DNA from: JACDER01 sp963842575 | Lineage (GTDB): Bacteria; Actinomycetota; Thermoleophilia; Gaiellales; Gaiellaceae | DNA: 64,000 nt | Assembly (NCBI GenBank): GCA_963842575.1 | Contig: CAWJGS010000002.1 | Location: 160,007-224,006, forward strand | Direction of reading: 5' to 3' | In this document: one piece after another, positions 7,669 to 18,339 of the stretch | Numbering within the stretch: the stretch's first letter is position 1 | Layout of the letters: every line of letters begins with the position of its first letter | Made by a program: the position numbers and the translations under genes | Notes under the pieces: generated by a model | The model's input: the letters and a program-made list of their open reading frames with translations, nothing else | The model's database searches: none | What the model was told of the DNA's origin: nothing

Positions 7669-8501
7669 CCGAGCGGCTCCTGACGCGCCTTGCGCCCGTC
7701 GAAGACGGTGACGGTGGAGTAACCGGCCGCGCGCGCGTGCTCGACCGCCTGGTCGAGGTCGCGGCCGACGTTCGCCGGGACGTGGGCGTCCGATGCGGTC
7801 GTGATCGGGATCCCGCGAGCATGGCAGGCCTCGAGGAAGGCCCTGTCGGGATAGATCTCACGCACGGGCTTGTGCAGGCCGGCGGTGGAGACCTCGACCG
7901 CGAGCCCTCCCGCCGCCTCGATCGCGTCGGCCGTCTCGTCGTGGTGGAGGAAGACGTCACTCGGAGCGGGCTTGCGCCCGAACAGCTTGACCAGGTCGGG
8001 ATGCGAGAGCGCGTCGAAGAGCCCGCTGCGCGCGGCGCCGCGCAGCGCGATGAAGTAACGGCGCCACACCTCTTCGACCGGGAAGTGCTTCCACATCCCG
8101 CCCTCTGGATCGGAGTCGATCGCGTGACCCTCGATGTCGTGGACGGAACCGAGCAGGAAATCCCACGGGTACGGCGCGAGGAGATCCTGCGTCTCGCGCT
8201 CGCGGCCCGGAACGTAGTCGACCTCGAGCCCAAGCTTCACGGGAAGGCCGCGTCGCTTTGCCTCGAGCACGGCGTCCACGTAGATGTCGAGGTCGTAGAC
8301 GCACCGGTCGACGTAGTAGGGCTGCACCCAGAGCTCCCTCGTCTGCCGGAAGTAATAGACGTGCTCGGTGAAGCCGATCTCGTCCACCCCACGCTCGGCC
8401 GCGACCTCGACGAAGCGCTCGGCGGCGTCGGCCGTGTGGTCGATGAGCTCCGCCTCGCCGTCTCCGGGGCGGCGAAGGTGCATGTGGTAGTCGACGATCA
8501 A
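7665..8501 (-). CDS. PHP-domain phosphatase, histidinol-phosphatase (HisJ/HisK) like
   Basis: 278 residues with the polymerase-and-histidinol-phosphatase metal motifs: DYHMHLRR near the N-terminus (first HxH), GFTEHVYYF, LGLEVDYVPG, LLGSVHDIEGH, ALSHPDLVK and the C-terminal TTASDAHVPANVG. The order and spacing match the HisJ/HisK class, which dephosphorylates histidinol phosphate in histidine biosynthesis, but no other his gene is nearby, so another sugar- or nucleotide-phosphate substrate is possible. Cytosolic. The stop overlaps the ispF start by 4 bases. Confidence 0.85.
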   Translation of the reverse strand: MIVDYHMHLRRPGDGEAELIDHTADAAERFVEVAAERGVDEIGFTEHVYYFRQTRELWVQPYYVDRCVYDLDIYVDAVLEAKRRGLPVKLGLEVDYVPGRERETQDLLAPYPWDFLLGSVHDIEGHAIDSDPEGGMWKHFPVEEVWRRYFIALRGAARSGLFDALSHPDLVKLFGRKPAPSDVFLHHDETADAIEAAGGLAVEVSTAGLHKPVREIYPDRAFLEACHARGIPITTASDAHVPANVGRDLDQAVEHARAAGYSTVTVFDGRKARQEPLG

Positions 8502-8661
8502 CGGTCACTCCGGTCACAGCTCGGATGCGCCGGCTGCGAAACGCGCGCGTCGCAAGGACGCAGGGAGCGTTCGTAGCCGGAGGCTACGGGCGCGACTGAG
8601 GACGCCGCGAGGCGCAGCGTTGCAGCACCCCGGCGCATTCGAGATGGGGCCGGAGGGGCCG
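8502..8661. other. Structured intergenic region between ispD and the PHP phosphatase
   Basis: 160 bases without a convincing ORF. It contains a hairpin CGTAGCC-GGA-GGCTACG (8572-8588) flanked by purine-rich repeats of the GGACGC type. It could hold the phosphatase promoter, an ispD terminator or a small RNA; nothing recognisable beyond the hairpin. Confidence 0.3.
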
Positions 8662-9394
8662 TCACGATAACCAGGACTCGACGAGCTCGAGATCCTCGGC
8701 CGTCGTCACCTTGAGCAGCCGCGGATCTCCCGGGACGACCTTCACGCGGCCGCCTGCGGCCTCGACCAGCGCGGAGCAGTCGCTCGCGCCGGCGACGTCG
8801 CCTCCGAGCGCGCCCCGCAACACGTCCGCCGTAAAGGCCTGGGGCGTCTGGACGGCGACGAGCTCGTCGCGGTCGAGCGTCTCGGCCACCTCGTCCCCGC
8901 GTACGCGCTTGACCGTGTCGGCCACCGGCAAGCCTGGAACGGCGCCGTCCCAGTGCTCGGCGAGCGGCGCGAGCAGGCGCTCGACGACTCCCTCCGGAAG
9001 CAGCGGGCGTGCCGCATCGTGGACGAGGATCACCACGGCGCCGTCGGGCACCTCGCGCACGCCGGCACGGACGGAATCACCGCGCGTCGCGCCGCCCGCG
9101 ACGCACGAGCTCGACCTTCGAACAGCCGAGCTCCTCTGCCAGCAGGATCGCCGGCTCCTCCCACCCGGCCGGAGCGACGACGACGATCTCCTCGATCCAG
9201 TCGCTCGAGTCGAGCCGCTCCAGGCTCTCGGCCAGCAGTGGACGGTCGCCGAGCTTGGCGAACGCCTTTGGATGCTCCGTGCCGAGCCGCTCCCCGCGGC
9301 CGGCCGCGACGATGACCGCCCAGACGCCGGTACCGCTAGGAGGGTTCGGTGGAATGCTGCTCGTCGTCAGGACGCTCCGCGTGGTTCCAGGCAA
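8662..9394 (-). pseudogene. ispD: 2-C-methyl-D-erythritol 4-phosphate cytidylyltransferase, frameshifted
   Basis: Two abutting reading frames make one IspD. The N-terminal frame has VWAVIVAAGRGERLG (CTP-binding loop) and KAFAKLGDRPLLAESLE. The C-terminal frame has VILVHDAARPLL, VADTVKRV, VQTPQAF and the terminal KVTTAEDLELVES. Between them one extra base in a CCC run (9095-9097, plus strand) breaks the conserved GGATRGDSVRAG stretch; deleting it restores the family sequence. No normal start codon remains: the conserved region begins right after a 168-base palindrome, and the only in-frame start (TTG at 9394) lies inside it. Forms CDP-methylerythritol in the MEP pathway. It is the only copy in view, so a consensus error is more likely than real loss. 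Confidence 0.8.
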
Positions 9395-9503
9395 AGCCGC
9401 AGGCCGCGTTCGTATCGGGAATACGGGCGCGGTCTGCGGCTGCCGCGTGGGGCCGCGCGGTGCGGCCTGACGGCACAGACCGTATTCCGCCGAACCCTCC
9501 TAG
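9336..9503. repeat. 168-bp near-perfect palindrome, MITE-like
   Basis: The two ends are inverted copies of CTAGGAGGGTTCGG(T/C)GGAAT. Pairing continues inward to a CGTAT-CGGGA-ATACG centre (about 9411-9425), with two small 2-base indels and mainly transitions, many of which still pair as G.U in RNA. It ends in CTAG on both sides, which could be a 4-base target duplication. IS5-family elements make duplications of this kind, but no transposase is present here. It supplies the carD stop codon and sits on the ispD start. Confidence 0.65.
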
Positions 9504-10027
9504 GCGCCTGCGCCGACCTTTGCCTTCTTCTTCGTCTTCTTGACGCCGACGCCGGAGAGAACGTCCTCGAGCCAGAGGGCGGCCTCCTCCTCGTCCATGT
9601 CCTTGGCGTACATCAGCTCACTCGAGAGGATCTTCTTCGCCTTCACGAACATCTGCTTCTCGCCCGTGGACAGACCCTTCTCGTGGTCGCGTAGCGAGAG
9701 ATTGCGGACGACTTCGGCCAGCTCGAAGATGTCCCCCGTCTTCATCTTGTCGCGGTTGTGCTTGAACCGCCGGTTCCAGTTCTTGGGCATGACTGTGCCG
9801 TTGCCGGTAAGTGCCTTGACCACCTGCTCGACCATCGCCTCGTCGATGACCTTGCGAAGACCGACCTTCTCGACGTTCTCGCAGGGCACGTTGACAGTCA
9901 TGTCGTTGTGCAGGATCTTGATCGTGAGGTATTCGCGCTGCTGGCCGAGCACCTCGCGCTCTTCCTTCTTGACCACGGTTCCAGCACCGTGGTGGGGGTA
10001 CACGACCTTGTCGCCGACCTTGTACAA
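9500..10027 (-). CDS. carD: CarD-family RNA polymerase-binding transcription regulator
   Basis: 175 residues. The N-terminal RNAP-interaction (Tudor-like) domain has YKVGDKVVYPHHGAGTVV. The C-terminal helical DNA-binding part has the WNRRFKHNRDKMKTGD segment and the helix EKQMFVKAKKILSSELMYAK. CarD stabilises the promoter open complex in actinobacteria and is usually essential. I chose the TTG at 10027 because GGGAGG lies 5 bases before it and the protein then starts MYKVGDK, as in the family; upstream codons are not conserved. The tail is lysine-rich (KKTKKKAK). The TAG stop falls inside the terminal CTAG of the 168-bp palindrome. Confidence 0.93.
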   Translation of the reverse strand: MYKVGDKVVYPHHGAGTVVKKEEREVLGQQREYLTIKILHNDMTVNVPCENVEKVGLRKVIDEAMVEQVVKALTGNGTVMPKNWNRRFKHNRDKMKTGDIFELAEVVRNLSLRDHEKGLSTGEKQMFVKAKKILSSELMYAKDMDEEEAALWLEDVLSGVGVKKTKKKAKVGAGA

Positions 10028-10098
10028 GCGACCCTCCCTTTCGCCCGTATTCGCCAAAAACGCCGGCGACTTGTGACACTCGCCGGCGGAACGCTTCC

Positions 10099-10104
10099 AG
10101 TATA
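10099..10104 (-). promoter_or_regulatory. Candidate -10 element for carD
   Basis: Reads TATACT on the minus strand, about 70 bases upstream of the carD start. No good -35 is visible at 16-18 bases, which is compatible with a CarD-dependent or extended promoter, but this is only a sequence match. Confidence 0.35.
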
Positions 10105-10129
10105 GCTGAAACCGCTTGAAAACGCCATT

Positions 10130-10161
10130 TTTCCAGGGATTTTGGAAGAAATCCCTGGAAA
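10130..10161 (-). terminator. 13-bp perfect hairpin between disA and carD
   Basis: TTTCCAGGGATTT-(6)-AAATCCCTGGAAA, 8 bases past the disA stop on the minus strand. There is no clean U-run after it, so it may be a weak terminator of disA readthrough or a stability element at the head of the carD leader. Confidence 0.45.
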
Positions 10162-10168
10162 GCGGCAC

Positions 10169-11269
10169 CTACAACTGGAGGTAACGGTCCACGAGATTGT
10201 GCTCTTGCAGCCGGCGCAACCCCTCGCGGATCTCGCGCGCCCGCGCCTGCCCGACGCCCTCGACCGCCTCGAGCTCGCGGCTGGACGCGCGGAGGATGGC
10301 GTCGAGCCCCTCGAGGTCAGCGACGACGCGGCGTGCGACGTTCTCGGGCAGCCGCGGGATCTGCGAGAGCACGCGCAGCCCCCGCGGAGTCACGGCGTAG
10401 TCGAGTGGATTGACGCTGCGCGGATAGCCGAGCACCTCCGCCAGCTCCTCCGACTCGAGGAGCTCCGGGTACGACAGCTGCCCAAGCCGCTCGAGGACAT
10501 CCCCGACGCTCCCCTCGCCGTTCGCAGCCTGGTAGTCGAAGATGACCGCGGTCTTCTCACGCGGCACGTCCACCATCAGCTCTTCGAGCCGGATCCGGAT
10601 CAGACGCCCCTCCGACCCGAGCTCGATGTAGTCGCGCTCGACCACGGCTGCCATCCGCGTGGTCAGCTCCGCTCGCTGCAGGACGACGAGGACGTCGTCC
10701 AGCATGACCGCGTTCTGGAACTCGAGCGCGGTGAGCCGCGTCAGCACCTGCTCGAGCCGCTGCCCGAACGTCTCGACCGTCGCCACGGCCTGGTTCGTCT
10801 TGGCGAGCACGTCGGCGATCGTGTCGAGCTGGTACCGACGCTCGCCCATGAACAGCGTGACGGTCTCGCGCTGCTGCGAGATGGAGATGACGAGCGCTCC
10901 CGTCTGCTTGGCGACGCGCTCCGCGGTGCGGTGCCGCGTCCCCGTCTCGACGGAGGGGATCGCAGGATCGGGCATCAGCTGGACGTTCGCGTTCGCGAGC
11001 GTCTTCAGCTCGGTGTCGACGATGATCGCCCCGTCCATCTTGGCCAGCTCGTACAGGAGCTGCGGCGTGAACGGAAGGTCGAGCCGCATCCCGCCCGAGA
11101 ACATGAACTCGAGGTCCGCCCGCTCGCCGATCACGATGAGCGCCCCACTGCGGGAGCGGATGATGTCGTCGATCCCCTGGCGCAGGTCGGTTCCGGGCGC
11201 GACCCGGGCGATCGCGGCCAGCAGCTCGGAGTCGCGCCGCGGGTCCTGTTCGCGCGGCCGGCGATGCAC
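10169..11269 (-). CDS. disA: DNA integrity scanning protein, diadenylate cyclase
   Basis: Makes cyclic di-AMP from two ATP while scanning DNA. The DAC domain carries GALIVIGE, the catalytic MDGAIIVD, and SVETGTRHRTAERVAKQT with the RHR motif. The middle helical linker and a C-terminal helix-hairpin-helix (LEAVEGVGQARAREIREGL) for DNA binding complete the DisA architecture. The GTG at 11269 gives a start similar in length to mycobacterial DisA and leaves 28 bases after the radA stop; a longer frame runs back into radA and looks non-coding. The radA-disA order is conserved in actinobacteria and Firmicutes and links c-di-AMP to repair. Confidence 0.93.
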   Translation of the reverse strand: MHRRPREQDPRRDSELLAAIARVAPGTDLRQGIDDIIRSRSGALIVIGERADLEFMFSGGMRLDLPFTPQLLYELAKMDGAIIVDTELKTLANANVQLMPDPAIPSVETGTRHRTAERVAKQTGALVISISQQRETVTLFMGERRYQLDTIADVLAKTNQAVATVETFGQRLEQVLTRLTALEFQNAVMLDDVLVVLQRAELTTRMAAVVERDYIELGSEGRLIRIRLEELMVDVPREKTAVIFDYQAANGEGSVGDVLERLGQLSYPELLESEELAEVLGYPRSVNPLDYAVTPRGLRVLSQIPRLPENVARRVVADLEGLDAILRASSRELEAVEGVGQARAREIREGLRRLQEHNLVDRYLQL

Positions 11270-11297
11270 GCCCGAAGGCGCGCGCGTCCGCTCTTCC

Positions 11298-12638
11298 CTA
11301 TGTCTGCCCTCGGTCTTCAACCAGCCCGTGCCTGATCGCTTGCCGGAGGGTCTCCGCCTCCGTCTTGCGAAGTTTGCCACGAAGGCTCGACCCGGCCGCG
11401 ACGACCACCTCGGCCAGCCCGAGCTTCCCGCACTCCTCCAGCCGCCGCTCGCCCTGTGTCGCCGGCCGCAGGCGGCCCGTCAGGCCGATCTCGGCGAACG
11501 CGGCCAGCGACTCGCGCACGGGGACGCCCTTTGCCGCCGACGCGATCGCGAGCGCGACCGGCAGATCGGCACCGGGCTCGTCGATCCTGACGCCGCCGGC
11601 GACGTTGACGAAGACGTCGGCCGAGCCGAGCGCAACGCCGGCGTGCCGGGAGAGGACGGCCACGATCATCGCCAGCCGCTTGGGATCGACGCCGGTCCCG
11701 ACGCGGCGCGGCATCGCGAGATCCGTCGGCGAGACGAGCGACTGGATCTCGAGCAGAATCGGACGCGTCCCCTCGAGCGCGCACGCGACGGCCGCGCCCG
11801 GGTCGCCGGTCTGCGTCCTCCCGAACAGCTCGGACGGATTGGGCACGCCCTCGAGCCCCGCGCCGGTCATCTCGAACACGCCCAGCTCGTTCGTGGAGCC
11901 AAAACGGTTCTTGACCGCCCGGAGGATGCGGTGCTCGTGGTAGCGGTCGCCCTCGAACTGAAGAACGCAGTCGACCAGATGCTCGAGTACGCGCGGGCCG
12001 GCGACCGAGCCGTCCTTCGTCACATGGCCGACCAGGATGGTCGCGATCCCCGACTCCTTCGCCACGCGCAGCAGCCGCCCGGCCGCCTCGCGCACCTGCC
12101 CGACCGAGCCGGGGGCCGAGCCGAGCTCGGAGGAGTAGAGCGTCTGCACGGAATCGATCACGCACACTGCGGGCCGCTCCTTCTCCAGCGTCGCGCAGAC
12201 CGTCTCGAGCTCCGTTTCGGCCAGGATCTCGACCTTTCCCGCGCCGCCGAGCCGCGCCGCGCGCAGCTTGACCTGCGCGACGGATTCCTCTCCGGTGACG
12301 AGGAGCGTGCGCCGCGCCTCACTCATGGAGCGAAGCGCGGTCAGCAGCAGCGTGGACTTACCGACGCCGGGCTCACCGCCGACAAGGACGAGCGAGGCGG
12401 GAACCAGCCCGCCGCCGAGGACGCGGTCGAGCTCGGGGACGCCGGTCGCGATCCGCTCGGCCTCGTCGACCTCGACGTCCACGAGCCGCAGGAGCGGCCG
12501 TGCCGCCGCCTTCCCGGCGGGCTCGGGGGCCTCCTCCGCAAGCGTCCCGAACGAGCCGCACCCGGGGCACTTTCCGAACCAGCGCCCGGCGGAATATCCG
12601 CACTCCGCGCACGCATACACCACCGCAGCCTTGGCCAT
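11298..12638 (-). CDS. radA: DNA repair protein RadA (branch migration ATPase)
   Basis: 446 residues with all three RadA modules. The N-terminal zinc finger is C10-x2-C13 and C24-x2-C27. The RecA-like ATPase has Walker A GGEPGVGKST (88-97), VIDSVQTLYSS as the Walker B region, and the RadA-specific KNRFG at 243-247. A Lon-protease-like C-terminal domain (from about 330) includes VDPKRLAMIVAVL and the GLTGRLRP stretch. It promotes branch migration in recombinational repair. ATG start. The 47 bases upstream of it are clean, so it may head a radA-disA operon. Confidence 0.95.
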   Translation of the reverse strand: MAKAAVVYACAECGYSAGRWFGKCPGCGSFGTLAEEAPEPAGKAAARPLLRLVDVEVDEAERIATGVPELDRVLGGGLVPASLVLVGGEPGVGKSTLLLTALRSMSEARRTLLVTGEESVAQVKLRAARLGGAGKVEILAETELETVCATLEKERPAVCVIDSVQTLYSSELGSAPGSVGQVREAAGRLLRVAKESGIATILVGHVTKDGSVAGPRVLEHLVDCVLQFEGDRYHEHRILRAVKNRFGSTNELGVFEMTGAGLEGVPNPSELFGRTQTGDPGAAVACALEGTRPILLEIQSLVSPTDLAMPRRVGTGVDPKRLAMIVAVLSRHAGVALGSADVFVNVAGGVRIDEPGADLPVALAIASAAKGVPVRESLAAFAEIGLTGRLRPATQGERRLEECGKLGLAEVVVAAGSSLRGKLRKTEAETLRQAIRHGLVEDRGQT

Positions 12639-12685
12639 GCAGCCACCCTATGCCGCCGCCCGGACGCCTTTGTGCCGACTCTGTG

Positions 12686-13600
12686 TCAACCCGCGAGCTC
12701 GGGCTCGGGAGGAGGCGGAGCCCGCCGGCCGAGCGAGGCGATGACCAGCCCGGCGAGGATGCAGGCGGCCCCGACCAGCTGCAGCGCCGACGGGTACTCG
12801 CTCAGGATGAGCGCCGCGAACACCACCGAGCAGACGGGCTGGAGCGTCAGCGAGACCGACGTGACCACGGCCGGCAGCCGCGGGAGCGAGATCGCGATCA
12901 GGAGCCAGCCCAGCACCTGCGAGCTGAGGGCCAGCAGGATCAGCCAGCCCTGCGCCGACCAGCTCGGCGTCCAGTCCAGATCGCCGTTGGCGAGCCCGAT
13001 CAGCGCGCAGCCGACCGCGGCGGCGAAGGTCGCGTCCAGCAACGGCCCGGCCGGCCCGATCACTCCCCGCCCGCCCTGGCGCAGCGTCAGCAGGAAGCCC
13101 GAATACATCAGCGCGGTCAGAAGACCGTAGACGGCGCCGAGCCCCGGGTTGGGCCCGTACGCGCCCTGCTCCAGCGCACCCGAGACGAGCACGACTCCGA
13201 TCAGCACGACCGGGATCGACGCCAGCGACGCGTTGCTCGGCCGCTCGCGCAGGAGCACCCAGGCCAGCAGGCCGACCAGCACGACCTGCAGGTTCCCGAG
13301 CACCGTCGCCAGGCCTGCGCCGATGTGCTCGATCGAGGTGTGCCAGAAGACCAGGTCGGCTGCGAAGAACGCGCCCGCGATCCAGGCGAAGTAGTGGGAG
13401 CGCGCCGGCCGCGGCCCGAACTTCTTCCGCTCCCACCACGCGATCAAGAAGAGCGGCGGGAGCGCCCACACGCAGCGGTAGAACGCGCCGGTCGTGGGCG
13501 AGACGTGCGCGAGCTCGAACAGGACGCCCGAGAACGCGATCGCGACCGCCCCGACGAGCACGGTGACCGCCGGCCGGCGCGCGAGGACGGAAAGCCGCAT
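12686..13600 (-). CDS. EamA/DMT-family membrane transporter
   Basis: 304 residues with about ten hydrophobic helices arranged as two EamA repeats (roughly 10-140 and 150-290). The halves end in the typical LGNLQVVLVGLLAWVLLRERP and LQPVCSVVFAALILSEYPS stretches. Probably a drug/metabolite or amino-acid exporter in the cytoplasmic membrane; the substrate cannot be told from sequence. The C-terminus is a short proline-rich cytoplasmic tail. It stands alone, upstream of radA on the same strand with a 47-base gap. Confidence 0.85.
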   Translation of the reverse strand: MRLSVLARRPAVTVLVGAVAIAFSGVLFELAHVSPTTGAFYRCVWALPPLFLIAWWERKKFGPRPARSHYFAWIAGAFFAADLVFWHTSIEHIGAGLATVLGNLQVVLVGLLAWVLLRERPSNASLASIPVVLIGVVLVSGALEQGAYGPNPGLGAVYGLLTALMYSGFLLTLRQGGRGVIGPAGPLLDATFAAAVGCALIGLANGDLDWTPSWSAQGWLILLALSSQVLGWLLIAISLPRLPAVVTSVSLTLQPVCSVVFAALILSEYPSALQLVGAACILAGLVIASLGRRAPPPPEPELAG

Positions 13601-13690
13601 CCCGGCGTTCTATCGCAGAGGCGGCGATCATCTAGAGCCAGGGCACTAACCGGCGCGGAGTTGGCCAGGCAGCCTCACGTGGCCCGGTAG

Positions 13691-14407
13691 CTACGGTCGA
13701 AGGTCACCTCTCCCTCCTGCGCGCGTCAGCCATGGCCACAGGCGCGCTGGACGCAGAGCGACCATCGCCATCGTGTTCGCCAGTCGCGGGACCATGCGCG
13801 CCGCGGCCCTGAGGACCGGATCCACCACCGACGCCGCCGGCACGCGGCCCGGAACGTCGAGGGCGTAGAAGAACCTGAACGAAGGCTCGCCCGTCGGATC
13901 GGCCGACCTGATGACCTTGCGGAACTCGTCCTCCTTCCACCGGTAGATGAAGTTCGGGACCGACGTGTCGTTCACGCCGCCTGCTCGCCCGTCGTGGGCC
14001 GCGACGGCCTCCAGCTCGTACCGCGAAGCGGCGCCGAGCCGGACGGCCGCACGCGTGAGGAGCCCGTCGCGGGCCTCGATCACGAGAATCCCCTTGCGGG
14101 CTACTCGATACATCTCGACCAGCGCGCGATGGGGCGAGGCGCAGTGGTGTAACCCGGCCACGACGATGCAGAAGTCGAAAGAGCCGTCGTCGAGTTCGAG
14201 GTCCTGCGCGTCCTGCCGACTCCACGCGAACGGCGCCATGTCGGCCTCGGCCTCGAGGTTCGAGATGACCACGTCGGTGAACCCGCGGTCCGCGAGGAGG
14301 TCTCGCTCACGCTTCCCGGCGCAGACCGCGAGGACCGAGTCCGACCGCGCAAGCGTCCCGTCGGCGAGAAGCGCATCGGCGACCGACTCGACGAATCCCG
14401 CCCGCAT
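13691..14407 (-). CDS. Class I SAM-dependent methyltransferase
   Basis: 238 residues with a divergent methyltransferase fold. LAVCAGKRERDLLADRGF takes the place of the glycine-rich motif I. VISNLEAEAD, then the motif around LDDGSFDFCIVVAGLHHC and a following VEMYRVARKGILVIEARDG strand match the Methyltransf_11 type. Substrate unknown; the RYELEAVAAHD and YRWKEDEF segments recall enzymes acting on small polar lipids or sugars, but this is not firm. Divergent from the GNAT gene with 31 bases between them, so the two starts share a promoter region. Confidence 0.75.
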   Translation of the reverse strand: MRAGFVESVADALLADGTLARSDSVLAVCAGKRERDLLADRGFTDVVISNLEAEADMAPFAWSRQDAQDLELDDGSFDFCIVVAGLHHCASPHRALVEMYRVARKGILVIEARDGLLTRAAVRLGAASRYELEAVAAHDGRAGGVNDTSVPNFIYRWKEDEFRKVIRSADPTGEPSFRFFYALDVPGRVPAASVVDPVLRAAARMVPRLANTMAMVALRPARLWPWLTRAGGRGDLRP

Positions 14408-14438
14408 GCGCCGAGTGTAGGTTGCCGGAAGACGAGCA

Positions 14439-14957
14439 GTGGACGCTGTGCGCGCACGTGGGACGGTGGAGGTGAGACCGCTGGCGGCGGAGGATCTCGA
14501 CGTGGTCGAGCGGATGCTCGCGCGCTACCCGGGGAAGCACCGCGAGCGGTTGCAGGGCCAGCGCAAGCGCGAGTGCCTCTACCTGATCGCCTGGGTCGGC
14601 GACGAGCCGGTCGGGCACCTGAACCTGCGCCTGCGCGGGCGGAAGCTTCCCGACCGCGCACGCCGGCTACGGGCCGCGCAGATCGAGGACCTCCGCGTCT
14701 CCCGGGCGCACCGCCGGCGCGGGGTCGCCACCGAGCTCATGCAGCGGGCCGCGGAGGCGGCGCAGGCGCACGGGTTCCGGACGATCGGGCTGGGCGTCGA
14801 CGTCGGCAACGATCCCGCGCGAGGGCTGTACCGCCAGGAGGGCTACGAGGAATCGGGCCTCGGCCGCTTCGTCGTCTCGTACCCGTATATCGACGAGGAC
14901 GGGGTCGAGCGCCAGGCGCACGAGACGTGCACCTACCTGCTCAAGCGCCTGGCCTGA
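14439..14957 (+). CDS. GNAT-family N-acetyltransferase
   Basis: 172 residues, one Gcn5-related domain. The acetyl-CoA pyrophosphate loop is RVSRAHRRRGVATELMQ (about 87-103), followed by LGVDVGNDPARGLYRQEGYEE with the C-terminal tyrosine region. The acceptor is unknown. GTG start at 14439. One base separates it from the YceH-family gene, so the two form a small operon. Confidence 0.82.
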   Translation: MDAVRARGTVEVRPLAAEDLDVVERMLARYPGKHRERLQGQRKRECLYLIAWVGDEPVGHLNLRLRGRKLPDRARRLRAAQIEDLRVSRAHRRRGVATELMQRAAEAAQAHGFRTIGLGVDVGNDPARGLYRQEGYEESGLGRFVVSYPYIDEDGVERQAHETCTYLLKRLA

Positions 14958-14958
14958 C

Positions 14959-15575
14959 GTGGACGCTGACGCCGTCGAGATCCGCGTCCTCGGCTGTCTG
15001 ATCGAGAAGCAGCGGACGACGCCCGAGACCTACCCGCTCTCGCTGAACGCCCTGCGCCTCGCCTGCAACCAGTCCACGAACCGGGACCCAGTGGTGGACT
15101 ACGACGAGCACACGATCCGTGAGGGGCTGAACCGTCTCTCGCGCCGCGGGTGGGCTCGGCTCGCGAGTGGGCCCGGGAGCCGTGCTGTGAAGTTCCGCCA
15201 CCTTTTCGACGAAGCACTCGGGCTCACGTCCGAGCAGACGGCGGTCCTCGCCGTGCTCATGCTGCGCGGCCCGCAAACGCCCGGGGAGCTCAAGCAGCGC
15301 ACGCAGCGGCTGCACGCGTTCGACGGGCTGGACGAGATCGCGCGCGCGCTCGAAGAGCTGATCGAGGGCGACCTCGCGCGCCGGCTCGACCGGCGTCCGG
15401 GCCAGAAGGAGGAGCGCTTCGAGCACCTCCTGTCCGAGGACGACGCGGAAGCGGCGCCGTCTCCGGCGGAGCCGGAACCAGGGCCGCAGCCCGACCGGCT
15501 CGCCCAGCTCGAGCGCGAAGTCGCAGACCTCCGCCGCGAGGTCGCCCAGCTGCGCGACGAGCTTCGCGGGCCGGG

Positions 15576-15579
<4 letters not shown>
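14959..15579 (+). CDS. YceH/DUF480-family winged-helix protein
   Basis: 206 residues, closely similar to the DUF480 (YceH) family: the start EIRVLGCLIEKQRTTPETYPLS and NALRLACNQSTNRDPV are the family hallmarks, forming the first winged helix. A second one covers about 90-160 (LRGPQTPGELKQRT). The C-terminal 45 residues are an acidic/proline linker and a coiled coil (LEREVADLRREVAQLRDEL). Function is not established; probably DNA-binding. GTG start. Its stop overlaps the convergent clpC stop by 4 bases. Confidence 0.85.
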
Positions 15580-18093
<2,514 letters not shown>

Positions 18094-18206
18094 CCCCAAG
18101 CCTCCTCTCACATCCACCTGGAGGACGGACGGCCGCCCGTCCGCAGGTCGAAGTTCGGCAATCGTAGCGGACGGGTCGGGGGTGCTCGTCGACGCATGGA
18201 CCGGTC

Positions 18207-18235
18207 TTGACACTGCGCGGCCGAGAAGACATATG
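18207..18235 (+). promoter_or_regulatory. Candidate housekeeping promoter for the repeat-protein gene
   Basis: TTGACA (18207-18212), 17 bases, then CATATG (18230-18235). The perfect -35 with correct spacing points toward the secreted repeat protein at 18340, giving a leader of about 100 bases. It lies in the 246-base region divergent from clpC. Confidence 0.5.
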
Positions 18236-18339
18236 GCCGACAGTAGCACGCACCTGCCCGGGCAAATCCGGGTGGTAAAGACGTTCGTACTCCCCTAGGA
18301 TCTTCCGCGGGAGGACGGGATGAGCGGCAAGGCGGACGG

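Noticed and set aside
9336..9503. A complete insertion sequence
   Set aside because: Only 168 bp, no room for a transposase; at most a non-autonomous element.
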